Shown: piece after piece, positions 53,851-64,000 of the stretch
How positions within the stretch are numbered: the first letter of the stretch is position 1
How the letters are laid out: every line of letters starts with the position of its first letter
Assembly: GCF_910591885.1 (NCBI RefSeq)
Contig: NC_063279.1
Location: forward strand, 6,138,001 to 6,202,000
DNA length: 64,000 bases
From: Bombus terrestris
Lineage: Eukaryota; Arthropoda; Insecta; Hymenoptera; Apidae
Reading direction: 5' to 3'
The notes under the pieces: model-generated
What the model was told of the DNA's origin: nothing
Databases searched by the model: none
Seen by the model: the letters and a program-made list of their open reading frames with translations, nothing else
Program-made: the position numbers and the translations under genes

Positions 53851-56418
53851 TAAATCGACTTCTAGCGTGCGTTAAATATCCAACGACGCTTAAATACTCG
53901 TATCCGAAAAGCGACAAAACCTAAAGGCAAACGGAACCGAAACCGCGCTCGAAACCTAACATCTAAACAGCATAAACATTATCATGGTTAAATAACGGAG
54001 GAGCGTGGCACGAATGGACCAGTCAATCCGTAGCCGCGCAAACATCAAGCAAACACGTCGACGGAGCGACGTTGAAATTTTCATGGAGCTGTGTGCAGCC
54101 GTGTTGTAGACGTGACGGCGCGGCGGCCAACGACGCGTTACGAAAATCAACGGCTCGTTAATAATAGCCCTGGCTGTGTCATGCCCGGGCAACAGACAAA
54201 GGCTCATAAATGAGGCAAAAGTATTCACAGTTTAAATCAGCGGTGGATAGAGCACGGCATTGGGCGATGTAGGGCCTCGCGCGAGCACGAGTCAAGTCGG
54301 ATGTGTATACGAGGAATCGAGATATACAAGGCTGCAACAGAAGAGATGAGAGAAGAAGAGAAGAAAAGGGAAAAGAAGAGACGAGAAGAAGAAAGAGGAG
54401 AATAGCGGAGGCTGAAAGGGATCGGGGCGCGCCTGAGAATGGAGATTTAAGGGTCCGACATGGGTGTGGGTGGCTGCAGGGTTTCTGCCGATGGCGTCGT
54501 CCTCATCGTTGTCGCCGCATCGTTACATTCGCCGCCAACGTGACGCCCCTGCGCTTGTTCGAACGGGGCCCCCCTCGCGTATATACGGCCCTTCTACGTG
54601 GCATTTACATTATTCGGCCCCGACTCGAATCTAATATTATGAATCACGCGCCCTGTCCGAGCCGTGCATAATGGGGTCGTAGGTCGGCACCGCCTCGCGC
54701 GGAATTCTTCTACGCTCTGTTGTTCTCTTCGGAGGAACAGCAATGGAACAAAGGGTTCCAGACCCTTTTCAAGCGGATGAATTTTCATAATGGATAATAA
54801 CACTGTTGCTTAGTTACACTTAATAACGTCGCGGACCGGACGTTTCGAGCTCGGCGACGGGAAATTCGCCGCGGAATGCCGACGATCTCGCGTAACCGCA
54901 CATGCAACGGATACACCGTGCAATTCTTTCGGTCTCGGAGGTCACAAGAGAAAACTCAGAAGCGGAGACACTTTTGAACTGTTAAATACGTGGCGTTGCT
55001 AATTGCCAACGTAGCTATATTTTTTCACATGGAAGCACGAGCTTCCTTTCCGACTTGCATTAACATTCTCCCGAGGAAGGAACAAGTATCGTATGCACGT
55101 AATATACTTTCCACAAGTATTACACGTCTATCTGTATCCTTCTCTCTCCTTCGATTAACAAGTTACGATATAACCTTCTATTTAGTCGGATTACAAATTC
55201 TCCATCAAGCTGTAGAATCGAATACGAAATAGCGATAAGTAGAGAGAATATCGAGGGTGGAAGGAGAGAAATTACTCGTTAAGAATATAGTGGAAGATAA
55301 CGTTGATGGAAATTTATAATTGTTATACGACAGCAAAATATCGAACGATACACAGTACGCTTAAAAACGATGAATTCTAAGGCGACCAAGAGTAGATCAG
55401 AAGCTTGATTCCACAAGAACGATACTCGTACCAAGTATGATACTCGATCAAATTCTAAAGACAATCCATTTTCTAACTTTCTGTCTGTACAATCACACGC
55501 AAAGCGAAACTGCCAATACACAAACGAAATCGATCAAACCTAAAGCCATCTTTCGTCCATAAAACATCAACGATACGAAACAGCTGCCGCGTTAACGTAC
55601 ATGGAGGCGAGACTGTCTCAAAAACAGCGAATAACTCAATGAAAAAGTAAGAGAAGAAGTCGGGTAGCTTTGGTAAATAAGTTTCCCCGTGTAGAAGACC
55701 GACAGTAGAATGATTTATCGCGAAGATTTAGGAACAAGAGGGGGGTAACAGAGTGAAGGCTATAACGAGACGAAAGAGGCAAAAGTGGAGGCGAAAGGAG
55801 AGGAGAAAATTTTCTTAAATTGCACTTTGTAGCTCCTGAGAGACCTTACACAGGGATTTCGACGCCCACGGCGAGGGATAACGAGGCGAGCTCGGGGTCC
55901 TCCTCCACGTGGAGGTGAGACACACACCGGTAGGTCTTTCGTAGCAATGCACAAGGCCCACAGGGACATAATTGATATCTGGGAAGAGCAAAGGAGCAGA
56001 AGAACCGAACCTGGAGATGGCTGGAACGTGGCGGAGAGCAAGAGGAAAAAATTACCTTACGAAGAGGCGACCGACACGAAACGAAGAAGGACGGAGGACC
56101 ACCGAGATCGTGTCCAGAATCGCCGACTTGCCGAAACTCTGGCAAAGGCCACCTAAGCGCCGACCACGTATGCCTTTCTCCTTTTATTTCTCTTTCCACA
56201 CCGATTTTCGATCCTTTTCTTTAATGGCCGGTTCAGCACTACGCAAACATCGAGTGACCACCTTCGTCCGAGCTAATTGCTAATCGCAGGTCAGCCAGCG
56301 ATCCTCCTCCGGGTCCCTTTGTCTCGCACGTTCTTACGTCTTTCTCTGATCGTGCACAAACATTCGTGCGTTATTTCGATAAAATACGATAGTCGAATAG
56401 ACGGACCCATGTCCCGTA

Positions 56419-56444
56419 CAGTCGCTCAAAAGGTACTCGGACAC
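56419..56444. mobile_element. Solitary Tc1-like left end
   Basis: TA|CAGTCGCTCAAAAGGTACTC followed by GGACAC resembles the terminus of Tc1-family transposons that begin CAGTCACT/CAGTCGCT...CGGACAC. I found no reverse-complement partner downstream, so only one end seems to remain. Confidence 0.4.
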
Positions 56445-59104
56445 TTGTCGGAAACTTTCATATTATTTCAAACCTTTTGAATGTTCATTATTAAGTTCAT
56501 TAGTAAAACACGTCTATCACGATTGTATTGATGTTTGGAACATATTTGAAAACGCATGACATAATATAATAGAAGCAACGCATTTGCTAAATGTTACTAA
56601 ATGTCCCAGACAGTAGCCTCATTTTGATAATTAAAATTTCGAATAGATGTTGTTTGCAAGTTTCGCAAAAATTGTATAGAAATTCTCAAACTCAGAAGCA
56701 CTCTAAATCTAGATAAATTACGTTAAAACACAGCGTTAACATAAAATTAATTGAATGTTAAAATTTCATTATATACTGTTTATGTATTCCCCCTTATTAA
56801 TTCGTAGAACACATCCTCTTTATCCATCCCTCTCTTTCACCATGAAACCTTCTCGAAGAACTTTTCCATGTCGATTAATTAACGAGATAAGAACGTCAAA
56901 CAAATTGGACGATCCAAACGTTACGGTAGAGGCTCTGTAAATCACGCGGTGGATACTTTGAAAACTCGAAACGTCGCAATAACTCGAACAATACGGAACC
57001 CTTTTCCCACTTACGAACGTTGATATTAACGAAAAACGCGGAAACAAAGAACGTAACAGCAAATGGCGAAACAAGAACGGACAACGAGAAACGATAACAG
57101 ATTGCGCGGTAATTGAAAAAGTACCGGACGAAATTTTCAGGGAACACTGTCCCTATTCTTCTATTCTCATTGTCAGAGACTTACGTGGCGTAAAATATGT
57201 GCACCGTCAGTCGCACGACAAACAAGATTATCATGTTCGTTCGTGGTCGTGTGAAATAATAAGTATGCAAGCGTTATATAGTGCAACAAGAGGGAGAGAG
57301 GCGCATGCACGGAAATCCTGGTTACCGTCGTTCGATCCCCGGCGACCATAAATCATACTACCGTGTGGAGAATGCTTGCGATTCCGTGCTCTTGAATAAT
57401 TGCATCTACCTTTAACCACCTGCGGGTTCAATCCTATCATACTGTGTCGTCTCATCGAGGTAAAAGAATCGAATTCCTGGTATTCAACTATGGATAACAA
57501 ACGCGAAGAAACCGAAAAGGTATAACCATACGCTTGCCATCGCATTTATCGTGAAAAGCGTCGTAACTACCATGCAAATAAATCTAGCCATTGTGTGGAA
57601 CTTATTAAGTTGTATGGTAAACGAAATGAAAGCATGATGCGGTATTTTGTCGAATAAAAATGACTGAATAGCTTGTTGATGATTGGTAGATTACTGGGAA
57701 GGTAAATTGCGTCATTTTTCTTTTGCCGATTTTATTACAAGTGGTGTGATAACAAAGTTTTGAGAATATTTCTGTTTCCACCAAAATTGCTATGGTACGA
57801 TTATTTATGGAAGAAGGAAATAATTTAAAGCGTTTTGTAAAGCTATTTGTAATGCATAGATATTTGTTATTCGGAACTATTCTTTCAGTACTGAAATTAA
57901 GTATCGAGATTATCATTTTTGACAAAGGAAATAACTACAGAACACATTGGACTTGAAAGGGATTCTGAGATTGAACAACAAATTCGACTATCTCAAAGGG
58001 CTTTTCTCCGAAAACGAAATCTTTTTACACAAGAAAAACGTTTGTACACCGAAGAGTAGAAAAATTTCAAAGGCTTCTTCCCCTTTGCTGAAGGTATTTG
58101 CAAAGGCCAGATTTATCGATAATCTTCAATCCAATACATAATACAACAGTAACCCAAGTAAACCAAAAAATTCAGACGGATGGATTAGTTTCCGACAAGG
58201 GAGATTTAATTCGTTTCAACAGCAACAAGATAAAGTAGCTGATAAAATGTATCGTCAATAGTGAATGCATTTGCAATAACATTGTTTAGTGCATATGATT
58301 GTTATTAAAGTAAAGAACTATATGACTTCAACACTCTTTCATGTAAAAATAATTTTAATGGTTTTAGTCAGTATTTATTTTATCGATGGAATATTTTCAT
58401 GTTAAAGCACAGTAAAAAGAAAAAAACATAGCAAACATGCACGTAGCGGAGTTACTTTGATAAATGGCAAAGTCAAAGGAAAATCGAGCAAAAAGAAGCA
58501 AAATAAAAAAATATTAAACATACCGGGGTTTGTCGATTTTTGTCAATTTTATCGAGGAAAATACACAACGAGGGTCGAGATAATTTTGGAGAGCACAGTA
58601 TATAGGTACGATCTTTACGGAATGTCAATACCAGCATCAGTGTACGCGGTTTAGGATCCCTTTACGTGTCGTTTAACCTATGATTTGAATCACTTCGGTT
58701 TGTACACGGACAATTTTCTGCCACTCAACGTCAGATCTGCTTACCTCCGATGGAAATCACCGAGAAAAAGGAGAATAGGGGAAAACCGCCAAAAAGTTGT
58801 CAGCAAACTCGAACGCGAACAAAGAGCTGGCTGTCGTTGTATACCGGTGCCTTTAAACGGCAAGATTATCATTCTTTCGATATTTATCTAGCAGTTTTTC
58901 GTCGCATTCTTCCTCCTTCTCCCACCATAAGATTTTTCCTCTTTCCTCAAACCACCTCTTTGCTCTCGTTCTAGTCCCACGGAGAACGAAATTCTAGGCC
59001 GTAGCCGCATTTTTCGGATTGACAAATAAAACGGACAATGAAAAGTTCCGAGGTTTGTTCGTCGAGCAGAATAAGTCTATTTAACCGCCGTAAACCTTCC
59101 CCGC

Positions 59105-59134
59105 TTTTCGTTTCGTTTCATTTCGTTTCGTTTC
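59105..59134. repeat. (TTTCG)n pentanucleotide repeat, imperfect
   Basis: Six units of TTTCG/TTTCA/TTTCC in a row. Confidence 0.85.
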
Positions 59135-59562
59135 CCTCCTGTTCGTGCGAGTCGAGCTTCCAAGAAGCTTTAGATTCGCCCTCTTTTCAGAAAAACCGAT
59201 AAAAATCTGACGCGTGTATTTGAATGTCGTCTTCGATTCGCTCTCTTAAACAGATTTCGACCGTACGGGATATCTTGATGAATTAGCTGCACGGTTATAA
59301 CGTACGTACAGGGAAAAAACGGAAAAGATATACTTTGTATGGACCTGGACAGATTTGAAAGATTTGAAACAATAAGAAGACAACTCCGATATTCAAACTG
59401 TATTCATTGATGGAAAAAGTAAGATATAGGAAAATTTGATATTCAAAAATGCAAGAGTTTATTACAACGAATAAACTAGTCGACTGTGATTCATTTATAA
59501 CAAAAATAAAAGCTTCAAAATGTGATTTGATTTTGGGCTAGTTTTTTAAATAAAAAATGCTA

Positions 59563-59594
59563 AATTACTGAATTACTGAATTACTGAATTACTG
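59563..59594. repeat. Exact tandem repeat (AATTACTG)x4
   Basis: Four perfect 8-bp units lie in a row. It is a young microsatellite-like expansion about 250 bp downstream (minus-strand sense) of the last visible rhomboid-type exon, probably within its intron. Confidence 0.95.
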
Positions 59595-59844
59595 AAAAGT
59601 GGTAAAATGTCTTCTTATTGCTTCAGCCTCTTCATTTGTCTCACGCGGTTGTTCACATGATTGCGATAGTTTAATATGAATTTCTTCTTTCAAATCTATA
59701 TACGATTACGTGCATGTATGCTATCGTTCAAAAAATAACAAGGCAATTCTGCTCCTCCTTCGGAAGACGTGTTTTAATTTTAAACAAGGACAAATATCTT
59801 CTAACTACGTAATGTTTTATTGAAATCTGCATGCATTCACTCAC

Positions 59845-60640
59845 CACATTCACGAAGTCCTGGAACGTTACCGCTTGAACACGTGATTCCTTTGCTCTGA
59901 TAAGGAGAATATGTCGTTTATTCGGTGGTATCTCAGCCTCCCATTCGGGACTTTTTAAAGCCGCTAAAAAATCCTCCACCGGTATCTCACCAAAACCCTC
60001 GGGATCAAACTAAGGGAAAAGATTTAATTACGTTAGAGATGTCGATTAAGCTGATTTTCTGCTGATAGATACTTGAACGTACCTTATCGAACAGTATTCG
60101 CCATTTCTGTAACCAAAAAAAAATAATATCAGAATACAATACTAAGATAACTAACTAATATGCATTGGTTAATATAATTACATTAAATATGATCTAGTGT
60201 TTCTTCTAAAATATCATTTTTTATATCACTATAAAATAAAGTATACATATATAATAATTAGACTGTGGATTGTTATGCAATTTTATATTTCTATGGACGT
60301 TGTTGCTAAGGAAATAAAATCTATATAGAGATTCTATCTACATGAATCTATTTTTGCATATTATACACGTTTCTACGCTTTTTCCAACAAGTTTCGCATA
60401 AATGCATAAACATACACAGTCTAATAATAATAATAACAATAAACGTATAAATTGCCGTACGTCGTTAAGAAGTTCCCGTCTATATTCGGATTCGTCGATA
60501 TCGATTTCGGAAGCAAGATCGGTATGATCGGTAACATAGCCATCGTAGTGTGCGCTATTCGCCTCGCTACGTGCATATTCTTCCTCCTCCTCGACGGTAC
60601 CGGCGATAGTCGGTATCGAAGCACCGCTTGCCAGTAGCAT
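59845..60640 (-). CDS. N-terminal part (residues 1-123) of an EF-hand rhomboid-family protease, RHBDL3/rhomboid-4 type; partial, three exons
   Basis: Coding exons on the minus strand are 60640-60461 (180 nt), 60106-60083 (24 nt) and 60009-59845 (165 nt), all phase 0. Donors read gtacgg, gtacgt and gtgagt; acceptors read ggttacag and cccttag. The introns are 354 and 73 nt. Residues 1-60 are an acidic cytosolic leader with a five-Glu run at 17-21. Residues 61-81 read KWRILFDK then FDPEGFGEIPVED, an EF-hand with loop D70-D81 that has Gly75 and Ile77 in place but Phe at ligand position 5. A second, degenerate EF-hand ends in VTFQDFVNV (115-123). From family knowledge, vertebrate RHBDL3 has the same order (W-K-V-L-F-D, F-D-P, Y-Q-D-F), followed by a rhomboid serine protease that cleaves membrane-anchored substrates. 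The ATG at 60640 is chosen because an in-frame TGA lies 39 nt upstream. No transmembrane or GxSG segment is seen in the window, so the call rests on the N-terminus alone. Another EF-hand protein is the main alternative. Confidence 0.66.
60083..60106 (-). other. 24-nt coding microexon (KWRILFDK) of the rhomboid-type gene
   Basis: The exon is preceded by a pyrimidine-containing acceptor (tttttttggttacag) and followed by gtacgt. Its eight codons join in frame to the acidic exon upstream and to the FDPEGFG exon downstream. They supply the E-helix residues (Trp-x-x-Leu-Phe-Asp) that precede the first EF-hand loop in the RHBDL family. Without it the EF-hand would lose its incoming helix but the reading frame would stay open, so skipping would be a clean in-frame switch. 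Confidence 0.65.
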
Positions 60641-60702
60641 TACCACGCGTGGCACGAGGTCACCGGATAAATCTCCTCATTCCACCCTCTTTCGTCCGTT
60701 TC
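60641..60702 (-). promoter_or_regulatory. 5' UTR part of the first coding exon, with a six-codon uORF
   Basis: The sequence upstream of the ATG at 60640 has a plausible acceptor (ggttgggtttcag, exon start at 60702), so the 5' UTR is probably spliced to a non-coding exon further upstream that I could not place. Inside this leader an ATG at 60680 opens the frame M-R-R-F-I-R-stop, ending at 60660, 19 nt before the main ATG. Its context (ggaATGa) is moderate. A short upstream ORF so close to the start could dampen translation; that is inference. Confidence 0.45.
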
Positions 60703-61360
60703 CTGAAACCCAACCACATTATAGCATTTCTACCGGTACAAGTGCATTACTACACATAAATTTTTACCAATTTCTATGATGGTATCCTTAATGGTAACAT
60801 TGAAATAATATGAAGTTAAAAATGATGATCAATAGCCACTACTTTTTCAATATTTTAGACGAATTAGAACTTAAATAAGCCATGTCGTAATATTTGATAC
60901 GAGTGTTTGATATATCTTATAATTATTAAGTTATTTGGATTAATTAGGTTGTAGTATCAACTTGTTGAGATAATTATACGATGAGTATTGAGTGTTCCTA
61001 TACTATTCTACACATGCTTAAAATGTTGTCCTTGAAATTATCTGTACAGATACGCAACGAACTATGCACTATAATTCCGCTTGCGCGACGGTACCGTTTC
61101 CATGGCAATGCATCGTCGATAGGTCTGGCTACACACTACCTATCTACTGTATCTTGCTATTGTCCACCAAGTGCATTCAAGGTTATCGTTTCTAATTAAA
61201 TGAAGCTTTCTTATCTCGCCTTATACTACGAGAAAAGCTCAATTTCCCATTTGAAAAAGTGAAAAGTTCCACGTTTTAAATATCTTTCTATCAGAAAAAG
61301 ATTTTCTTCTCTTACGAAAAAATACTATTTCATTAAAATAGAAAAATGTAATATATTTAA

Positions 61361-61386
61361 TATTATATATTATATATATATATATT
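61361..61386. repeat. (TA)n tract
   Basis: An alternating TA run with one interruption, in a generally AT-only stretch upstream of the rhomboid-type exons. Similar shorter runs occur near 61,896 and 63,160. Confidence 0.85.
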
Positions 61387-62214
61387 AAAAAGAGATTATT
61401 TATAATTCTATTGTAGCATATGTGTTATAAAATTCCAAAAATATTATACATGTACGTGTATTATGTCCAACGAAATGTAATATAATTATTCTTTTATTCT
61501 ACATTAACTAATTATAATTTTATTCTAAATTATTCTAAATTAACGAGTTCTTAAGAAAAACGAGAAGCGTAGAGGTATTATATTTATTATTATATTTTAC
61601 CACAGAAATAGGTCAGGCTATAAAGCTTCCATAATTCTATTAACGTCCCTTCCTAGGTAATCAACTTTATAGAAACATGCAATAAATAGAAAAAAGTCCT
61701 CTGCATAAAGAAGTGTCCGTCAATTTACTCAAAGTAGACGAATATATAATTTATTTAGAAAAAGAGAGCTGAATTATATATCCTGATAATTCATAAATAA
61801 ATTTCAAACACATCTTAAATCTCTTTTCCAAATATGAACTACTTTTATTCGATTCTACTTATTTAATTCCACGAATTAGATATTTACGTTTACGTATATA
61901 TATATATATTACATATATACGTATCATTTCACGTTGAAAGTCATAACGATTAATCTGATTGAATTTAATATTATCACTTATATATATGTACTCTTTGAAC
62001 AAATCCAACGTATCATTACCAAACAGCGAGAGGCGATAATTAATCGTTAAAATTATCAATGCAAATTACCATTCTTTTAAGCGAAATATATTGGTAATTA
62101 TGGAAATAATTGCCTACTTAATAAAGTTACAACGGTTCGACGAGTTTTCGATCTAAGATCTAATACGATACGTAAACCTATAACCGCGATGCAACCGAAG
62201 CGTCCACGCGTCCG

Positions 62215-62470
62215 CTCGTGCCACCCCTCTAGTCACTTTCCCTTTCCGCCCCCTCTCCCGTTTAACCTCGTCCCTCACCCCCGACTCCTTTACATCCACG
62301 TTCATTCGTTACCCTCCGTTTTGGCACGGCGTCACTGAAACTCACCCACATCCACCCCTCCCTTCACCCTCCAATGTCGTCGTACCAACCCCACAAAGTC
62401 ATCCTCTATTCCACTTGCTCCATCTCTTTTCCGTCCTCGTTTACCTGCCCTCCTTCTACGCCATCTTCTA
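62215..62470. other. C-rich pyrimidine-skewed tract upstream of the rhomboid-type gene
   Basis: The plus strand is strongly C- and T-biased (CCACCCCTCT, CCGCCCCCTCTCCCG, CACCCCCGACTCC, CACCCCTCCCTTCACCC) in a neighbourhood that is otherwise AT-rich. On the minus strand this is a G-rich run about 1.5 kb before the first coding exon, so it could be part of the 5' regulatory region or a non-coding first exon. No ORF is credible here. Confidence 0.5.
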
Positions 62471-63589
62471 AGCGCAATTACGTCTCGCCCAAGTAGATCC
62501 GTTTCCACGAGACGCTGTTAAGGTCGACGACCTTGAAGAATATCCGACGACACATCGTCATGGACGATGCTTCTTACGTATACCTCGGTGTCTTCTTACG
62601 ACCAGCCCTACCTGGCGTTAGATTACCTCGAACCCTTTCGTGATGCATGAAACGCCAGGTTTACACTTTACTTCGTTTACCTAATGTATAGTTCCTATAT
62701 TATATGCTATTATTTTGCGCTAACGATACTAACTAATATCGCAATAACACGTGTTAACTAATTATCGTTTCTATGTATACGTCTATATGCATGAAGGTTC
62801 GAGCAGTTGGCAATATTTTGACATCTTTATCGCGGGAAGTTTTGAAACCGTCTTATCGAGAACAAGTTGGTAATAGCATGAGCCAATATGTACTCTGTTT
62901 CAGGATGTGAATGTGTAGACTATTTCTTTGGCTGTTAACCTTTCACACGACTTCTGCGGCTATCTCAGATATATAGCACAGGCTTACTTTCACTGTTTTG
63001 TCCAGGGAATGGTTTCACACTTGATAATACGTAATACGCATGAATGCTAATGACATTGCTTTTATAAAGAATAGAATACATTCTCTTAATACACGAATCA
63101 ATGTTTATATAATAAATGAGCAATAATAATAGAAATATATTCGTATGGTTACTTGTATAAATGTATATATATAGTCATAACCACTATATGGGAAATCAAT
63201 CGCATTGCAATTATTTCATTGGCGAACATTGTGTTTTATTTATATATCCCTACTTCCAATAATTAAAACAGTAAAAGTGCAATATTAGTAAGACATACTA
63301 TTTACCTTTTACAACATGAATACGATGATACTGGAGTGGTATTCCATGAGTGAGTATTCACAAACGAGAAGAAGAAGACGTTAAGTAGAAATACTGTTAG
63401 CCATAACACCATAATCTCGCGAAACATTCATTCACAACATTCACGTTTTAATAAAATCACTTACATCACATAGACACGCAAATATGTTCTATATTTTTCA
63501 AAAATTCATTCTAACTATTCTATCGTTATAAGCACTGAGTCCAATTACTATAAACAATACTGAAATGTTCGAATATTTACAGCGTGGTA

Positions 63590-63890
63590 GCAAAAGTAAC
63601 GCTTTGTTCTCCGTTTTGGCGCCACATTGGTAGTCAATCGAGATGTAATCGAGAGTATGTAACATCGATAAAACAGTTTCAAAATCGATTAGAGATCACT
63701 AAAAATACGAAGAGATTTCAAAGTATTTTTAAATTATGATTTCATCGAAACATGAATCTATGAAAAACAATACTCTACTGTTCCCGATTCATACATTCAC
63801 TTCGCTATGTCAACAATTGGCACAAACAAATGGTTAATGTTTTCAGCAATGCGCGAAACGTACAATTTGAAATGGAACATGGCGGTTGGA
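63590..63890. promoter_or_regulatory. Possible (bidirectional) promoter region with E2F-like and YY1/Pho-like motifs
   Basis: TTTTGGCGCC at 63614-63623 fits the E2F consensus, and AACATGGCGG at 63876-63885 fits the YY1/Pho-type element often found at insect and vertebrate transcription starts. The region lies between the minus-strand rhomboid-type gene and a possible plus-strand gene, so it could serve either or both. No TATA box is apparent. This is motif matching only. Confidence 0.22.
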
Positions 63891-64000
63891 CAGAAATATT
63901 CACGTAAGGTGTATATAGAGAGAAACGATGTTGACAGAGAACGTTGTTACAACGTAGGAAATACAGATATAACCGCAGTGCGGAAAAGAAATCGGAAATC
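63756..64000 (+). CDS. Possible 5' end of a plus-strand gene, cut by the window edge; product unknown
   Basis: The frame is open from just after a TGA at 63753 to the last base of the window (about 82 codons). In-frame ATGs are at 63807, 63837, 63849 and 63879. The last has the strongest context (GAACATGGCGG) and would give a basic peptide starting MAVGQKYSRKVYIERNDVDR. A good acceptor (gttttcag, exon start 63847) and a good donor (CAC|gtaagg, exon end 63903) are also present, so a short first exon ending after M-A-V-G-Q-K-Y-S is an alternative reading. I recognise no domain. It could equally be non-coding promoter sequence containing a YY1-like motif. Confidence 0.25.
   Translation, partial: MYEKQYSTVPDSYIHFAMSTIGTNKWLMFSAMRETYNLKWNMAVGQKYSRKVYIERNDVDRERCYNVGNTDITAVRKRNRK

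Larger units (their letters stand above)
53853..59562. other. Non-coding stretch, no gene recognised
   Basis: A purine run at 54339-54412 leads into a GC-rich patch at about 54,420-54,920, and another GC-richer patch lies at about 55,840-56,340. A solitary Tc1-like end is at 56419. If the rhomboid-type gene continues on the minus strand, this stretch belongs to its third intron. Confidence 0.5.
60703..63589. other. Upstream non-coding sequence of the rhomboid-type gene
   Basis: Very AT-rich with TA runs, apart from the C-rich tract at 62215-62470 and a GC-richer segment to about 62,650. A non-coding first exon must lie here or further right if the acceptor at 60702 is real, but I could not fix it. 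Confidence 0.45.

Noticed and set aside
54303..54671. 122-codon Arg/Glu-rich plus-strand frame in a GC-rich patch
   Set aside because: The first part is translation of the GA-rich run at 54339-54412 and the rest has no recognisable similarity. The patch is more likely regulatory or neutral.
57331..57360. GTTCGATCCCCGG resembling a tRNA B box
   Set aside because: The flanking bases do not form a 5-bp T-stem, and no A box or acceptor stem is found at the right distance on either strand.
59589..59711. Short minus-strand frame (LKEEIHIKLSQSCEQPRETN and on to RRHFTTFQ, then stop) just downstream of the EF-hand exon
   Set aside because: Composition looks mildly protein-like, but the only nearby acceptor (tatatag) gives the wrong phase after the phase-0 donor at 59845. 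It ends in the AATTACTG tandem repeat and matches no rhomboid sequence I know.
59728..59844. Continuation of the EF-hand frame past 59845 (SECMQISIKHYVV...)
   Set aside because: A strong donor (gtgagt) lies exactly where homology to the family stops. The extra 38 residues look like translated intron.

Overview
The window looks like a gene-poor stretch of an insect nuclear genome, most likely a hymenopteran and perhaps a bee. The grounds are AT-rich DNA with no CpG shortage (TCG and CGA are common throughout), spliceosomal introns, no bacterial-type ORF packing, and fossil DNA transposons with mariner, Tc1-like and piggyBac-like ends. The species assignment is inference; no marker gene settles it.

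The only confidently coding sequence is on the minus strand at 59845-60640. Three exons (180, 24 and 165 nt, all phase 0) encode the first 123 residues of an EF-hand rhomboid-family intramembrane protease of the RHBDL3 / Drosophila rhomboid-4 type. They sit behind a spliced 5' UTR that carries a six-codon upstream ORF. The exon calls rest on splice signals read directly from the sequence and on resemblance to the known N-terminal layout of the family. The membrane-embedded catalytic core is not visible. It should lie at lower coordinates, so the gene either has a very large intron covering much of the window or continues outside it.

Layout from left to right: 1-3379 featureless; 3384-4039 piggyBac-like remnant with TTAA flanks, apparently two nested or tandem copies; 4044-14935 non-coding with one long hairpin and one perfect palindrome; 14936-18835 a 3.9-kb AT-rich minisatellite built from two units, which switches strand orientation, carries a duplicated edge module and shows higher-order structure; 18836-53370 non-coding, with several diverged local duplications, simple repeats, purine or pyrimidine tracts and a 70-bp mariner fossil; 53373-53582 a complete Tc1-like miniature element, followed by two solitary Tc1-like ends; 59845-60702 the rhomboid-type N-terminal exons; 60703-63755 upstream sequence with a C-rich tract; 63756-64000 an open frame running off the right edge, beside an ATGGCGG motif that could be a start codon or a YY1/Pho-type core promoter element.

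The many other open frames of 60-190 codons are best read as chance. They overlap one another on both strands, lack recognisable domains, and often come from purine or pyrimidine tracts or from the minisatellite. No tRNA, rRNA, CRISPR or operon structure was found.
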